Assembly: GCF_003576345.1 (NCBI RefSeq) | Contig: NZ_QWGB01000005.1 | Coordinates: 1,517,847 to 1,581,846 of the forward strand | Direction of reading: 5' to 3' | DNA: 64,000 nt | From: Henriciella barbarensis | GTDB lineage: Bacteria > Pseudomonadota > Alphaproteobacteria > Caulobacterales > Hyphomonadaceae | Shown: positions 34,960 through 44,140 of the stretch, piece by piece | Layout: each line of letters opens with the position of its first letter | Numbering within the stretch: the stretch's first letter is position 1 | The notes under the pieces: generated by a model | Database searches by the model: none | The model's input: only the letters and a program-made list of their open reading frames with translations | What the model was told of the DNA's origin: nothing | Made by a program: the position numbers and the translations under genes

Positions 34960-35586
34960 CTATCTGCTGCCGGATGAGCCGCATGCCTCGTCTTTCGCCG
35001 GACCAAATAGCAAGCTCATGGCGCTTTCAAACAGGTCTTCAAATGACCGCCCTTCTACAAATTGTCCTCTGAAGTGCAGCAGAAACAATCCGTGCATGGT
35101 TGCCCAAGCGAGATTGGCGAGCGTGCGCCCGTCCAGATCTGTCTGTCCTTTGACTTGAGCTTGCTTTGCTATTTCCACAATAAAATTGAACAAGGCCTGT
35201 CGCTGCTTGAGATAGGCCTTCGAATTCCTGGTGTTTTCGATCTCGTCGGAAAACAGGAAAAAATATTCCTTCTCGTTCGACACCGCGAATTTGCAAAAAG
35301 CATAGCTGGCTGCTCTCAGGCGAGCTGTTGCAGATGCGTCGGTTGGATCTTGCGCATACATCTCCACCTGCAACTCTTCGAGAATCTTCTGCCGGATCGC
35401 AATCAGGAGCTCTTCTTTGCTGCCGAAGTAGCGATACAGTTTGGTGTGGCTGATATCCAAATGCTTGGCGAGCCGCCGTAGCGACAACTCTTCGGCACCG
35501 ACCTGTCGGAACAGCTTTATTGCTCCGTCCAGAAAATCTTCCCGGATCGTTGTGTTTTCCTCGGCTGAATATGCGGGTCTGGGCAT
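34960..35586 (-). CDS. TetR/AcrR family transcriptional regulator
   Basis: The helix-turn-helix is in LFRQVGAEELSLRRLAKHLD and ISHTKLYRYFGSKEELLIAI. The C-terminal half (YAFCKFAVSNEKEYFFLFSD, FLLHFRGQFVEGRSFEDLF) resembles the TetR C-terminal WHG-type domain. I choose ATG 35586 (208 residues, MPRPAYSAEENTTIRED) because TetR homology starts there; the frame is open to ATG 35649, and neither start has a clear ribosome-binding site. It converges on the Rieske operon and could regulate that or the citrate-lyase-like pair upstream of it. Confidence 0.88.
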   Translation of the reverse strand: MPRPAYSAEENTTIREDFLDGAIKLFRQVGAEELSLRRLAKHLDISHTKLYRYFGSKEELLIAIRQKILEELQVEMYAQDPTDASATARLRAASYAFCKFAVSNEKEYFFLFSDEIENTRNSKAYLKQRQALFNFIVEIAKQAQVKGQTDLDGRTLANLAWATMHGLFLLHFRGQFVEGRSFEDLFESAMSLLFGPAKDEACGSSGSR

Positions 35587-35842
35587 CAGGGGACTTTCGA
35601 ATTCGTACAGCAATCTTTTGCGGTTCAATAAGCGGCCCAGCTCGAACACGCAAAGGGAACGCAGCCTTTGGTGGTTTGAGCAATAAGTCTGCCCATTACC
35701 AACCCATGCCGATCTTCAAACAGCCTTTGGTTTGCGCCGGTTGGGAAGGGTAGGGCTGATCAAGCGGCTCACCCGAAAGACGGGCTTTTCAAGGCCGAAA
35801 AATCCTTGACGCCGGTTGCAGCCTGAAAATCACAATGGCGGC

Positions 35843-36664
35843 CTAGGGCCGCGCGCGATCAATCAGTCTCTGGGCCGCGAGAATTACAGGGCGATCGATC
35901 ATTTTTCCGTTAAACAGCACCACACCCCCATCCGCGGCTTCGAGGGCGCTGAGGATGCCTTTTGCATTTGCCAGCTCTTCTGCAGTCGGTACGTAGACCT
36001 CATTGACTGGTTCGACCTGGTCTGGATGGATGCATGCGCGTCCGCTATAGCCGAGCCGGCGCGACTGACTGCTTGTTTCAATCAGTTGGGCATTGTTCGA
36101 TACGTCCAGCATAGGCGCATCGTATGCCGGAATGGCAGCCGTTCCACACGCTGCGGAAATCACGCTTCTTGCATGGAGCAGCGCGTCCCAGTCGTCCAGA
36201 TCGGCGCCAAGACTTGCAGAAAAATCGACGCCGCCAAACAATATTCCGCAAGGGCTTCTGGAAGCGATCTCATGGGCATGGTGCAGTCCTCTGCCGCATT
36301 CGATTATCGCCAGGATGCGCTCGCAGCCCGTTGCCTCCGAAACGATTTCAAGATCAATATCAGTTTGCGATTTGGGCACCATGATGAAAGCCGGGCGCAA
36401 GCCTGATGCGGCGAGCGCTGCGAGATCCGCATTACCTTCGGGCGTGCGAGGTGAATTGATGCGCAATCCGACGTCCACGCCTTTGGAGTTATTTGCCAGC
36501 CAGACCAAAGCAGTTTCGCGTGCTGCTGCCTTCCGAGAGGGCTGCACGGCGTCTTCGAGATCAATAATTATAGCGTCAGCACCAGCGCGCGCAGCCTTGT
36601 CGAACCTGTCCTCACGCGTGCCCGGCACGAAAAGAAGGCTGCGATAGGTTGGAAGCCGCGTCAT
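35843..36664 (-). CDS. HpcH/HpaI aldolase / citrate lyase beta-like CoA ester lyase
   Basis: This 273-residue CitE-like TIM-barrel enzyme begins RSLLFVPGTREDRFDKAARA and continues with GADAIIIDLEDAVQPSRKAA. The Mg-binding acids are in the IIECGRGLHHAHEIA and ILFGGVDFSASLGAD segments; SGRACIHPDQVEPVN is the family C-terminal box. Members cleave or form malyl-, citramalyl- or beta-methylmalyl-CoA-type esters. It overlaps the AMP-ligase stop by 4 bases, so the ligase product is a likely substrate or precursor. Confidence 0.9.
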   Translation of the reverse strand: MTRLPTYRSLLFVPGTREDRFDKAARAGADAIIIDLEDAVQPSRKAAARETALVWLANNSKGVDVGLRINSPRTPEGNADLAALAASGLRPAFIMVPKSQTDIDLEIVSEATGCERILAIIECGRGLHHAHEIASRSPCGILFGGVDFSASLGADLDDWDALLHARSVISAACGTAAIPAYDAPMLDVSNNAQLIETSSQSRRLGYSGRACIHPDQVEPVNEVYVPTAEELANAKGILSALEAADGGVVLFNGKMIDRPVILAAQRLIDRARP

Positions 36665-38277
36665 GATAGATGATCCTGGAATTCGCCGCGTTCGAATGCC
36701 TCTTTAAGTTTGAATCGCTGTATCTTGCCTGAGCCCGTCAGCGGCCAATCCTCGACCCATACCCAAAAAGCAGGTGTTTTTTGCGGGGACAGGCGTTCGC
36801 GCACGAAGGCTTTGAGAGCCGCCCCGTCCGGTCGGTCGTCGCCATGACTTCGCATGAAACACGCGACTTGTTCGCCCCATTTTTCGTCAGCGACACCCAC
36901 AATGGCGATTTCGTCGATCGCTTCATGTTCAAGGAGCGCATTTTCAATTTCGGCTGGAAACAGGTTCTCGCCGCCCCGGATGATCATCTCTTTGACCCGG
37001 CCGGTGATGCGAAGGTAGCCGCGTTTATCCATCCGGCCGAGGTCTCCGGTGTGAAGCCAGCCCTCCTCATCGATGGCGGCTGCGGTTGCTTCAGGGTTTT
37101 CGTTGTATCCCAACATGACCTGATAGCCACGACAGCAAATTTCGCCCTGTTCACCGATGGGCAACACGGTATTGTCCGACGGCGAGCGAACCGAAACTTC
37201 GGTATAGGGCACCGGCTGGCCTATCGTCTGAGTGAGGTCTTCGATCGTGTCGTCATACCAAGCCTGTGTGATAACCGGTGATGACTCGGTCTGCCCATAA
37301 ACGATCTGGATCGGCGCGCCGAAGACATCGTGGGCTTTCCGACAGAGATCTGGCGAGACCATCGACCCTCCCGCCATAATCCGGGACGTCGACGAGACAT
37401 CGCGGCCGCTTCGTTTAATCTCGTCTATCAGTGCAACGAGCATGGTCGGCACACCAAGCACAAAATCCGTTCTTTCACGTTCCATCACCTTGGCGATCAT
37501 GGGAGGGTCAAACTGTTTGGCCAGCAGGATCGTCGAGCCGACGCCAAGACCGCCAAGCACAAGGATGGCGCATCCCGTGGTATGGAAAAGGGGCAGGTGA
37601 TGCACAAATGAGTCGCCTGGCTTCATGCCACCGCGCGTCATCGCGTCAATCCCGTTTCGAACCAGCCCGTTGTGATGCAACAAGGCGCCTTTCGGAAACC
37701 CGGTCGTGCCTGATGTGTACTGAATCTGCGCTGGATCTTCAGGTTTTGTCTGACGTTTATGAGGCTTGGTGTCGTCGGCGTAGAGCGCTGCATGGTCGGT
37801 CAGAAGAATACGGTGCTTGATCGCGGGGATCTGGTCACAAACTGAGTCTGCAATCTCCTTCATCGGATTGCCGCGAAATTCATCAACATAGTAAATCGCT
37901 TCAGCCCGTGACTGCTGGAGAACATATTCCAATTCCCGCTTCTGGTACGCGGGATTGACCGTCACCAAGGTTGCGCCGGCCAGACCGCAGGCCAGCTCAA
38001 GCAGAATCCATTCGGGAATATTGTTGGCGTAGATCGCGACACGTGCACCTTGCGCGTGCCGCGCCGCGATGGCGTTGGCGAGGCGCTCGCAATCGGCAAT
38101 CAGCTCTGCATAGGTCCATACGCGTTCGATTTCCCCGCCGGAGCCAAGCTCTTTGAGGGCAGGCCGGTCCGGAGCAGCCGCGCAGGAGGCGCGCAACATC
38201 TCACCAATGGTCTGAGGGTCCGGTAGAGGCAAACCTTGAGCGGGGAAAAAAGATTCCTTCAAATCGACCTGATACAT
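36661..38277 (-). CDS. acyl-CoA synthetase (AMP-forming)
   Basis: This 538-residue ANL ligase carries IQYTSGTTGFPKGALLHHNG, VYGQTESSPV, GWLHTGDLGRMDKRGYLRIT, MIIRGGENLFPAEIENALLE and a C-terminal TGSGKIQRFKLKE with the catalytic Lys. It forms acyl-CoA via acyl-AMP. It is translated just ahead of the CitE-like lyase (4-base overlap) and marks the end of the catabolic region; the 214 bases to the next gene contain nothing I can name. Confidence 0.92.
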   Translation of the reverse strand: MYQVDLKESFFPAQGLPLPDPQTIGEMLRASCAAAPDRPALKELGSGGEIERVWTYAELIADCERLANAIAARHAQGARVAIYANNIPEWILLELACGLAGATLVTVNPAYQKRELEYVLQQSRAEAIYYVDEFRGNPMKEIADSVCDQIPAIKHRILLTDHAALYADDTKPHKRQTKPEDPAQIQYTSGTTGFPKGALLHHNGLVRNGIDAMTRGGMKPGDSFVHHLPLFHTTGCAILVLGGLGVGSTILLAKQFDPPMIAKVMERERTDFVLGVPTMLVALIDEIKRSGRDVSSTSRIMAGGSMVSPDLCRKAHDVFGAPIQIVYGQTESSPVITQAWYDDTIEDLTQTIGQPVPYTEVSVRSPSDNTVLPIGEQGEICCRGYQVMLGYNENPEATAAAIDEEGWLHTGDLGRMDKRGYLRITGRVKEMIIRGGENLFPAEIENALLEHEAIDEIAIVGVADEKWGEQVACFMRSHGDDRPDGAALKAFVRERLSPQKTPAFWVWVEDWPLTGSGKIQRFKLKEAFERGEFQDHLS

Positions 38278-38491
38278 TGGACCCTCAATTTTTTAACACT
38301 GTTTTTATTAATCCTACACCGACTCAAATTTGGCGCAATGAGGGAGTTGTTTTGATAGAGGTATTGTCAGCGGAACAGGTGGATTTTGCTGGCAGGACGA
38401 CCCGGAGTGAGCGCCGAAAGCCAACATATCGATCTGCTTCACATGCACCGCATTATGCAACCGGTATTCGATCACTTACCCCCGACGATCC

Positions 38492-39646
38492 TCAGTACCG
38501 GTCGGAGCTGTCGCAGACTTCCAGTTTTGAAAGGACACTTTCAAGACCTTGAGCAAGCGGATCCATCTGCATCAGCTTTTCCTCTGCCCACCGGATCCAG
38601 GTCTCCAGATCCTGCTCGCCCGCGGATAGAGTGTGCTGTTTTGGTGCCTGCTGAAGCGCGCCTATGAAGCCTCGCAGCCGCGTGCTGTCCTCCCAGTTTC
38701 GCGCCATCTCCCTGAACGCTTCCCAGCGCCTGGCATCAAGACGAGCCAGCCGCTCCTTCTCGGCACGTTCAGCTTGCTCCTTCTCGAATTGTCTTTGCCA
38801 TTCTTCTCTGGCCTTGCGTTGCTCAACCAGGAGCGGCCCTGTCGCCATCACATGAGCGATGAACTTAGGCAGGAGATCTTCAGCGCGCCGGCTCTCAGTC
38901 TCTATGAAATCACGCCCACTGAAGCTCCAGGAATTGATTGTAAAGCGGAGAAAGCCGGAAGGAGCGAGATTCGAATTGAAGAACTCCGGCCAAGCCGTCC
39001 AGCCCTGGTCATGGGACTGGACATGCTTCTGCAACATTTTCTCAATGATCGTGCACTCGACGGTTTCTCCACATATTACGAGCGCGGGTTTTCCCCGAAG
39101 TTCGCCGGATTTAGCGGATGCGCCAAGCTTTTCCATGGCTTTCAGAAACGCGCTTGTGACGAGAAAGCGATACCGATCCCTTTCTGTAAGGTCTTCGCGT
39201 AGCCGAGGTGCGAACCAGTCATTCCTGCGATTTCGACTTTCGCGTAGCTGTCTGGCTTGGTCCTGCTTGTGCGCGGCGACCCATTCAGCGACGATGGGGT
39301 GCAGGCTATGGAACGTCCTGGGGATTTCGACAGGGCTCAGCTCTCGTTCGATATCTTCCGCCTGGGCTTTCGCTCCCATTGCTGGGTCTGAGGGCTGTTC
39401 AGTCGCTCTGATATAGATGTATCTCGGCGCAGGACTGTCTGTTTGCGGCAGTGGGGTTTTCCTCACGCGCTTGTTCGCTTCGAGCTTAGCCCAATAGCCT
39501 CGTCCCGGTGTTGGAATCTCGTGACGATCACAGATCTTGGTCAGGCCACGATCCGATATACCAAGCTTTGGCGCGAGGAGGCTGACGGGTTTTGTCCAGA
39601 CCAAGTCATAAAGTTCTTCGCGGGTGTATCGCTTTTCCGCTGTCAT
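38492..39646 (-). CDS. hypothetical protein with N-terminal HTH-like segment and coiled coil
   Basis: I do not recognise a function. The first 50 residues (RYTREELYDLVWTKPVSLLA, PKLGISDRGLTKICDRHEIP) look like a helix-turn-helix and recur at the start of many uncharacterised proteins in mobile regions. Residues about 285-325 (WQRQFEKEQAERAEKERLAR) form a charged coiled coil. It is the first gene of the accessory region on this side and stands alone on the minus strand. Confidence 0.7.
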   Translation of the reverse strand: MTAEKRYTREELYDLVWTKPVSLLAPKLGISDRGLTKICDRHEIPTPGRGYWAKLEANKRVRKTPLPQTDSPAPRYIYIRATEQPSDPAMGAKAQAEDIERELSPVEIPRTFHSLHPIVAEWVAAHKQDQARQLRESRNRRNDWFAPRLREDLTERDRYRFLVTSAFLKAMEKLGASAKSGELRGKPALVICGETVECTIIEKMLQKHVQSHDQGWTAWPEFFNSNLAPSGFLRFTINSWSFSGRDFIETESRRAEDLLPKFIAHVMATGPLLVEQRKAREEWQRQFEKEQAERAEKERLARLDARRWEAFREMARNWEDSTRLRGFIGALQQAPKQHTLSAGEQDLETWIRWAEEKLMQMDPLAQGLESVLSKLEVCDSSDRY

Positions 39647-39783
39647 TCAGCTGGCCTCCCTTGGAAACTGCAAAGGCTAGGCATGGACCCCATCTAGAGG
39701 ACCCGTGCCAGACATGCTGACAAGATTGGAACAAAGTTAGAACAACCTCAAGCGCACCAGAGCGGAATTTCAAGCCGCTGAGC

Positions 39784-40242
39784 TTAGTCATGCCCGCAAG
39801 CGTCGAGCACCTTACCCACTTCAGCCGTCGAGCCTCGGACGCTGAACACCTGCGTGTCGCTTCCGGATTTCACAACGACCCTGGTCTTGGCCTGTCTGAC
39901 CTGGCGGGCGAATGCGAGGCCCGGTTCGTCATAGACGGCTGCTCCGCCGTGCTCCAAGTTTTCCCAGGCTTCACTGACAGGAGCGTTGTCGTCCACGCGC
40001 CATGTGACCGTTCGATAGTCTCCAAACTCGACATCGAAATAGGTCGTGGTCGCGCCAGCATAGATGGTGCCGTTCGTGCAGCCGATAAATAGCGCGATGT
40101 AGTCATTGGCCTGGGTAACGGCGATCACTGATTTTTCGTCTGTTATAGGATCGGTCTGGACAACCGACTGCCATGGACCGGACTGGGCCATGGCAGCACC
40201 GGAGGCGACAAGAGCGGCAATAGAAACAGCAAGAATACGCAT
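39784..40242 (-). CDS. secreted protein resembling T6SS-associated VasI/TagO
   Basis: The 152-residue protein has a clear signal peptide (MRILAVSIAALVASGAAMAQ, cut after AMA). The mature part (VTWRVDDNAPVSEAWENLEH, AFARQVRQAKTRVVV) has the pattern of the VasI/TagO beta-sandwich. No other T6SS gene is present, and such stand-alone copies are common in mobile regions. The function here is unknown. Confidence 0.65.
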   Translation of the reverse strand: MRILAVSIAALVASGAAMAQSGPWQSVVQTDPITDEKSVIAVTQANDYIALFIGCTNGTIYAGATTTYFDVEFGDYRTVTWRVDDNAPVSEAWENLEHGGAAVYDEPGLAFARQVRQAKTRVVVKSGSDTQVFSVRGSTAEVGKVLDACGHD

Positions 40243-40351
40243 AAGAAAATCTCCCTGAGGTTGCGATGGCTCAGGGATAGCTCGAAGCTGTTTATCTTAT
40301 GTTACTTATAGTCTGTAGATTTATATTGGTCGGGGCGGCTTCGCTGCCGTC

Positions 40352-40585
40352 ATGGATATACGGCGGCTCATCGGCAACAATCTCAAGGAAGTCCGCCAGG
40401 CGCGCGGGCTGTCGCAGGAGGCGCTGGCGCTCGAGTGCGGCCTGCACCGGACCTATATCAGCGGCATTGAAAGAGGGGCGCGCAATCCAACCGCGCTGAC
40501 GCTGGAATTGCTCGCGATCACGCTCGATGTGAAGCCGTCCGCCTTTCTTGCCCATTGGAAAAAGCCACCTTCGGCGGATCGCTGA
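40352..40585 (+). CDS. XRE family helix-turn-helix regulator
   Basis: The 77-residue single-domain protein is a Cro/CI-type helix-turn-helix: NLKEVRQARGLSQEALALEC, GLHRTYISGIERGARNPTAL. It is a likely repressor controlling the element. It sits 250 bases upstream of the methyltransferase gene, whose promoter lies in between. This type is typical of integrated elements in Proteobacteria. Confidence 0.85.
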   Translation: MDIRRLIGNNLKEVRQARGLSQEALALECGLHRTYISGIERGARNPTALTLELLAITLDVKPSAFLAHWKKPPSADR

Positions 40586-40634
40586 ATATTAATTGACGAA
40601 GAAACTAGTGCATAAAAAACAATGTATTAGTGTA

Positions 40635-40663
40635 TTGACGTGGCAATTATTGGCATCTAGATA
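40635..40663 (+). promoter_or_regulatory. candidate promoter of the methyltransferase-terminase operon
   Basis: TTGACG, a 17-base spacer and TAGATA lie 175 bases before the methyltransferase ATG. The surrounding sequence is A+T-rich. The leader would contain the hairpin at 40746-40763. Confidence 0.5.
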
Positions 40664-40745
40664 GACAAGTGCGATGGACGCATTCTGATCGAGCATGAGC
40701 GGATAAGGGCGGACGTTTCAAGGGATACAAATAGGGCAATTTCAA

Positions 40746-40763
40746 CCGCTTCGAAGGAAGCGG
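40746..40763 (+). repeat. 7-bp stem-loop in the methyltransferase leader
   Basis: CCGCTTC, GAAG and GAAGCGG form a perfect 7-bp hairpin with a 4-base loop, 75 bases before the ATG. No T-tract follows, so it could be an operator or leader structure rather than a terminator. Confidence 0.45.
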
Positions 40764-40837
40764 CGAGAGCCTTGTGTGCCCTGGTTGCATTCGCTGTCGC
40801 CTGCCTTCTTTGAAGCCCCAACTTCAAGGAGGCTCTC

Positions 40838-42262
40838 ATGCCTTATGAAAACACCTCGCCACAGGTCCGCAACCTGACCGGCTCCAACTCCCTCGCCCTG
40901 GTCGAGGTTAACCTCGCCGATATCAAATCCCCCGAGCGCACACTTCGTCGGCATTCCGACAAGCAACTCGCCAAGCTTGCCCGCAGCATAGAGACGTTCG
41001 GATGGGTGAGCCCTATCCTGATCGACCGGAAGAACCGGCTGATTGCCGGCGAGGCCCGGGTCGAGGCAGCAAAGCGTCTTGGGCTCACCCAGGCACCGGC
41101 CATACGCGTCGAGCATCTGAGCGAGGCCGAGATCCGCGCCTATCGCATTGCTGACAACAAGCTCGCCGAAGCGGGTGAATGGGACGAAGAGCTGCTCCGC
41201 CTTGAACTCCAGGAAATCGAGATCCTCGGCTTTGATCTCGAGCTTACCGGGTTCGAGACTCCGGAAATCGACATCCTGTTTGCCGGAGAGGAGGGCGGCG
41301 CTGATCCGGCCGATACGGTAGACGCGGACGCCCTGTCCGGCCCGGCTGTCTCGCAGCCCGGGGATGTCTGGCAGATCGGGCCGCACCGCCTCATCTGCGG
41401 CGATGCCCTGCTGCCCGAGACATATCAGGCTCTGCTGCAAGGTGAGGTCGCAGACATGGTCTTCACCGACCCGCCCTATAATGTCCCAGTCAAGGGCCAT
41501 ATGGGCGGCCTCGGCGCGGTCCAGCACCGGGAGTTCGTGATGGCGTCCGGCGAAATGACGCCCGAACAGTTTCGGGGGTTCCTGCGATCGAGCATGGAAA
41601 GGGCGCGTGAGGCAACCCGTCCGGGCGGCGTCATCTTCGCCTGCATGGACTGGCGCTCCATCGCTCCGCTCGTGGATGTGAGCGAGGAGGCCGGTCTCGA
41701 GCTTCTCAATCTCTGTGTCTGGAACAAGACCAATGGCGGCATGGGGTCGCTCTACCGCTCCAAGCATGAGCTTATCCTCGTCGCGCGTGTTTCCGGCGCC
41801 GCCCATACCAACAATGTTGACCTCGGCCGGTATGGCCGCAACCGGACCAATGTGTGGGATTATCCGGGGGCCAATACGCCGGGCGGGCAGATGGCCGATC
41901 TCAAGCTGCACCCGACCGTCAAACCCGTCGCACTCGTCGCCGATGCGATCCAGGACGTTTCGAAACGCGGCGATAGTGTCCTCGATCTCTTTGGTGGGGC
42001 CGGGACGACGCTCATCGCGGCGGAACGGACCGGTCGCAAGGCCAGGCTGATCGAACTTGATCCGCTCTATGTCGATACGACGATCCGCCGTGTCGAAGCG
42101 GTCTGCGGGCTCACAGCGACGCTTGAGGAAACCGGTGAAGCGTTCGAGGTGGTCGAAGCGCGACGGACAAATGCCGTCGCCACCCTTGAAGCACCACCCG
42201 TAATCCGCACGCGGACGCGCACGCCACCAACAGTGTTTTCCGAAACGGGGAGGGCAGGCTAA
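40838..42262 (+). CDS. ParB-domain DNA methyltransferase (N4-cytosine/N6-adenine, beta class)
   Basis: The 474-residue protein joins a ParB/sulfiredoxin-like domain (about 20-110: SPERTLRRHSDKQLAKLARS, RLIAGEARVEAAKRLG) to an amino-methyltransferase. The catalytic motif IV is DPPY at 211-214 and the AdoMet motif I is LDLFGGAGT at 382-390. The IV-before-I order is that of the beta class. Such solitary enzymes methylate adenine or cytosine in DNA without a partner nuclease. AAGGAGG precedes the ATG. It starts the conserved methyltransferase, DUF5681, terminase set of this element type, where it may mark or protect element DNA. Confidence 0.93.
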   Translation: MPYENTSPQVRNLTGSNSLALVEVNLADIKSPERTLRRHSDKQLAKLARSIETFGWVSPILIDRKNRLIAGEARVEAAKRLGLTQAPAIRVEHLSEAEIRAYRIADNKLAEAGEWDEELLRLELQEIEILGFDLELTGFETPEIDILFAGEEGGADPADTVDADALSGPAVSQPGDVWQIGPHRLICGDALLPETYQALLQGEVADMVFTDPPYNVPVKGHMGGLGAVQHREFVMASGEMTPEQFRGFLRSSMERAREATRPGGVIFACMDWRSIAPLVDVSEEAGLELLNLCVWNKTNGGMGSLYRSKHELILVARVSGAAHTNNVDLGRYGRNRTNVWDYPGANTPGGQMADLKLHPTVKPVALVADAIQDVSKRGDSVLDLFGGAGTTLIAAERTGRKARLIELDPLYVDTTIRRVEAVCGLTATLEETGEAFEVVEARRTNAVATLEAPPVIRTRTRTPPTVFSETGRAG

Positions 42263-42708
42263 TGGCGATCAGACCGATCAACGACCCGAGAGTGCGCATG
42301 CGCAAAGCGCCTGAGCCGAAAGAAGAGGTTGGCTATGGAAAGCCGCCCAAACACAGCCGGTTCAAACCCGGCCAGAGCGGCAATCCGAAAGGGCGGCCCA
42401 AAGGGGCGAAGAGCCAGAAGACAATCGTTTTCGAAACGCTGCTGACCCCCATCGACTATGTTGAGAACGGTGTGCGCCGGAAAGCCAGTCGGCTGGAACT
42501 CATATTCAAACGAATGGTGGAAAAAGCGCTCAAAGGGGATCTGCGGGCCGCCGAGCGACTCATATCGATGTATGCGACCCTTGAGGAAGGCGATCGCCAA
42601 ACTGATGCAGCCAGCCCAGCATCAGAAATCGACATTGAAGCCGAAGACGAGGCCATTCTGAAGGAAGCGTGGGAACTCTTTTCAAAGAAGGGAGACCGTC
42701 ATGAATGA
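42262..42708 (+). CDS. DUF5681 domain protein
   Basis: This 148-residue protein has the DUF5681 signature YGKPPKHSRFKPGQSGNPKG near its N-terminus, a basic Gly/Lys/Arg segment likely to bind DNA, followed by helices. The gene overlaps the methyltransferase stop by 1 base and the terminase start by 8. DUF5681 proteins regularly precede large terminases, so a small-terminase-like role is plausible but unproven. Confidence 0.85.
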   Translation: MAIRPINDPRVRMRKAPEPKEEVGYGKPPKHSRFKPGQSGNPKGRPKGAKSQKTIVFETLLTPIDYVENGVRRKASRLELIFKRMVEKALKGDLRAAERLISMYATLEEGDRQTDAASPASEIDIEAEDEAILKEAWELFSKKGDRHE

Positions 42709-44140
42709 CGCACGAACACTTGCCGCTCTGCAGCGCCAGTCGCTCTACTTCTTCGTCCAGAAGGCATTTTCAAAACTACACCCCGGCGTGGAGTTTGTCC
42801 GCAACTGGCATATCATGGCGATCTGCAAGGCGCTTGAGGATGTCTATGAGGGAAGGATGACCCGTCTTCTCATCACGGTGCCACCCCGCCATCTGAAATC
42901 GATCTGCACTGCGGTTGGCTTCTGTGCCTGGGCCCTCGGGCGCAATCCTGCGCTGAAGATTATCACGGCGAGCTATGGTGGCCAGCTTGCCAATGAGCTG
43001 TCGCATCAGTTCCGCACAGTGGTTGAAACGGATTGGTACCAGCAGCTCTTTCCGTCGATGCGTATCAATCCACGCGCCAATCGAGCCGCGGAAATCAAAA
43101 CCACTCGACAGGGCGGCCGACTGGCTGTCGCCCGTGGCGGGTCTGTGACCGGCTTCGGGGCCGACATCCTGATCGTCGATGATCTTCTCAAGGCCGATGA
43201 AGGTCGATCAGACACTGAGCGAGAAAATGCCCGGGAATTCTTCCAGGGTTCACTGCTCTCGCGCCTTAATGTCCGGCGCACGGGTCGTGTCATCGTCATT
43301 CAGCAGCGCCTTCATGAGGATGATCTGGCCGGCAACCTCATTCTGGGCGGCGAGTACACGCACCTCAACCTGCCGTCGATTGCTGCAGAGCCGGGAGTTT
43401 TCAATCTTGGCTTTGATCAGGTGCATCGCCGCGAGGTCGGAGATGTGCTTTTTCAGGCGCGCGAGCCTCGTGAGGAGCTTGAGCGCATGCGGCGCGAGAT
43501 GGGGGAGTTCGCCTTCAATGCCCAGTACCTGCAGAATCCGACCCGGCCAGGCGGCGGACACATCCGGTGGGAGTGGTTTCCGCGTTTTGATGATAACCCG
43601 CCACGAACGGCATACCAGCAAGTCGTGCAGAGCTGGGATACCGGCATGTCGGCAGCGCCCGACAGTGACCCAAGCGTCTGTCTGAGTTTTGGATATCGCA
43701 ATCACGCTTGGGATCTGCTGGACGTGTTTCGCCAGCGTCTGGACTTCCCGGACCTCAAACAGGCCATACTGAGGCAGCAGCAGCACTGGCATGCCGATAG
43801 AGTGGTGATCGAGCGCGCATCGTCGGGAATCTCCCTTCTGCAGGACCTCAGGCGAGGGCCCGGTATGCGATCACGGTACTTTGGATTCCAGCCCAGGCTC
43901 GACAAGGAGGACCGCATGATCGGAGAAACAATCAAGCTCGCTGAAGGGTTTGTCAGGCTTCCGGAAGACGCTTCCTGGCTTGCGGAGCTTCGCCATGAAC
44001 TCCTGGGGTTTCCCAACGCCCGGCACGATGATCAGGTCGATGCGCTCAGCCAGTTTCTCGCGCACATATCACTGCGGGCGACGTGGCTTGAGCCTGATAG
44101 AGTGCGGGAACGGCGTTCGATGCAGCGGCGCGCAAGATGA
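42701..44140 (+). CDS. phage-type terminase large subunit
   Basis: The 479-residue protein has the ATPase Walker A variant VPPRHLKS (60-67), Walker B ILIVDD (156-161) and the RNase-H-like nuclease with QSWDTGMS and C-terminal HDDQVDALSQ. It would cut and pump DNA into a procapsid. No portal, capsid or tail gene is present, so this is not a complete prophage; the gene belongs to a recurrent element with methyltransferase and DUF5681. It may be a remnant, may serve packaging by a helper phage, or may have a different role. Confidence 0.9.
   Translation: MNDARTLAALQRQSLYFFVQKAFSKLHPGVEFVRNWHIMAICKALEDVYEGRMTRLLITVPPRHLKSICTAVGFCAWALGRNPALKIITASYGGQLANELSHQFRTVVETDWYQQLFPSMRINPRANRAAEIKTTRQGGRLAVARGGSVTGFGADILIVDDLLKADEGRSDTERENAREFFQGSLLSRLNVRRTGRVIVIQQRLHEDDLAGNLILGGEYTHLNLPSIAAEPGVFNLGFDQVHRREVGDVLFQAREPREELERMRREMGEFAFNAQYLQNPTRPGGGHIRWEWFPRFDDNPPRTAYQQVVQSWDTGMSAAPDSDPSVCLSFGYRNHAWDLLDVFRQRLDFPDLKQAILRQQQHWHADRVVIERASSGISLLQDLRRGPGMRSRYFGFQPRLDKEDRMIGETIKLAEGFVRLPEDASWLAELRHELLGFPNARHDDQVDALSQFLAHISLRATWLEPDRVRERRSMQRRAR

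Noticed and set aside
35770..35800. CCCG-AAAGA-CGGGCTTTT hairpin as a terminator
   Set aside because: The T-run is on the plus strand, where no gene ends upstream; the flanking genes are on the minus strand and the stem has only 4 bp.
40838..44140. Complete prophage
   Set aside because: Only methyltransferase, DUF5681 and terminase are present; there are no portal, capsid, tail or lysis genes.
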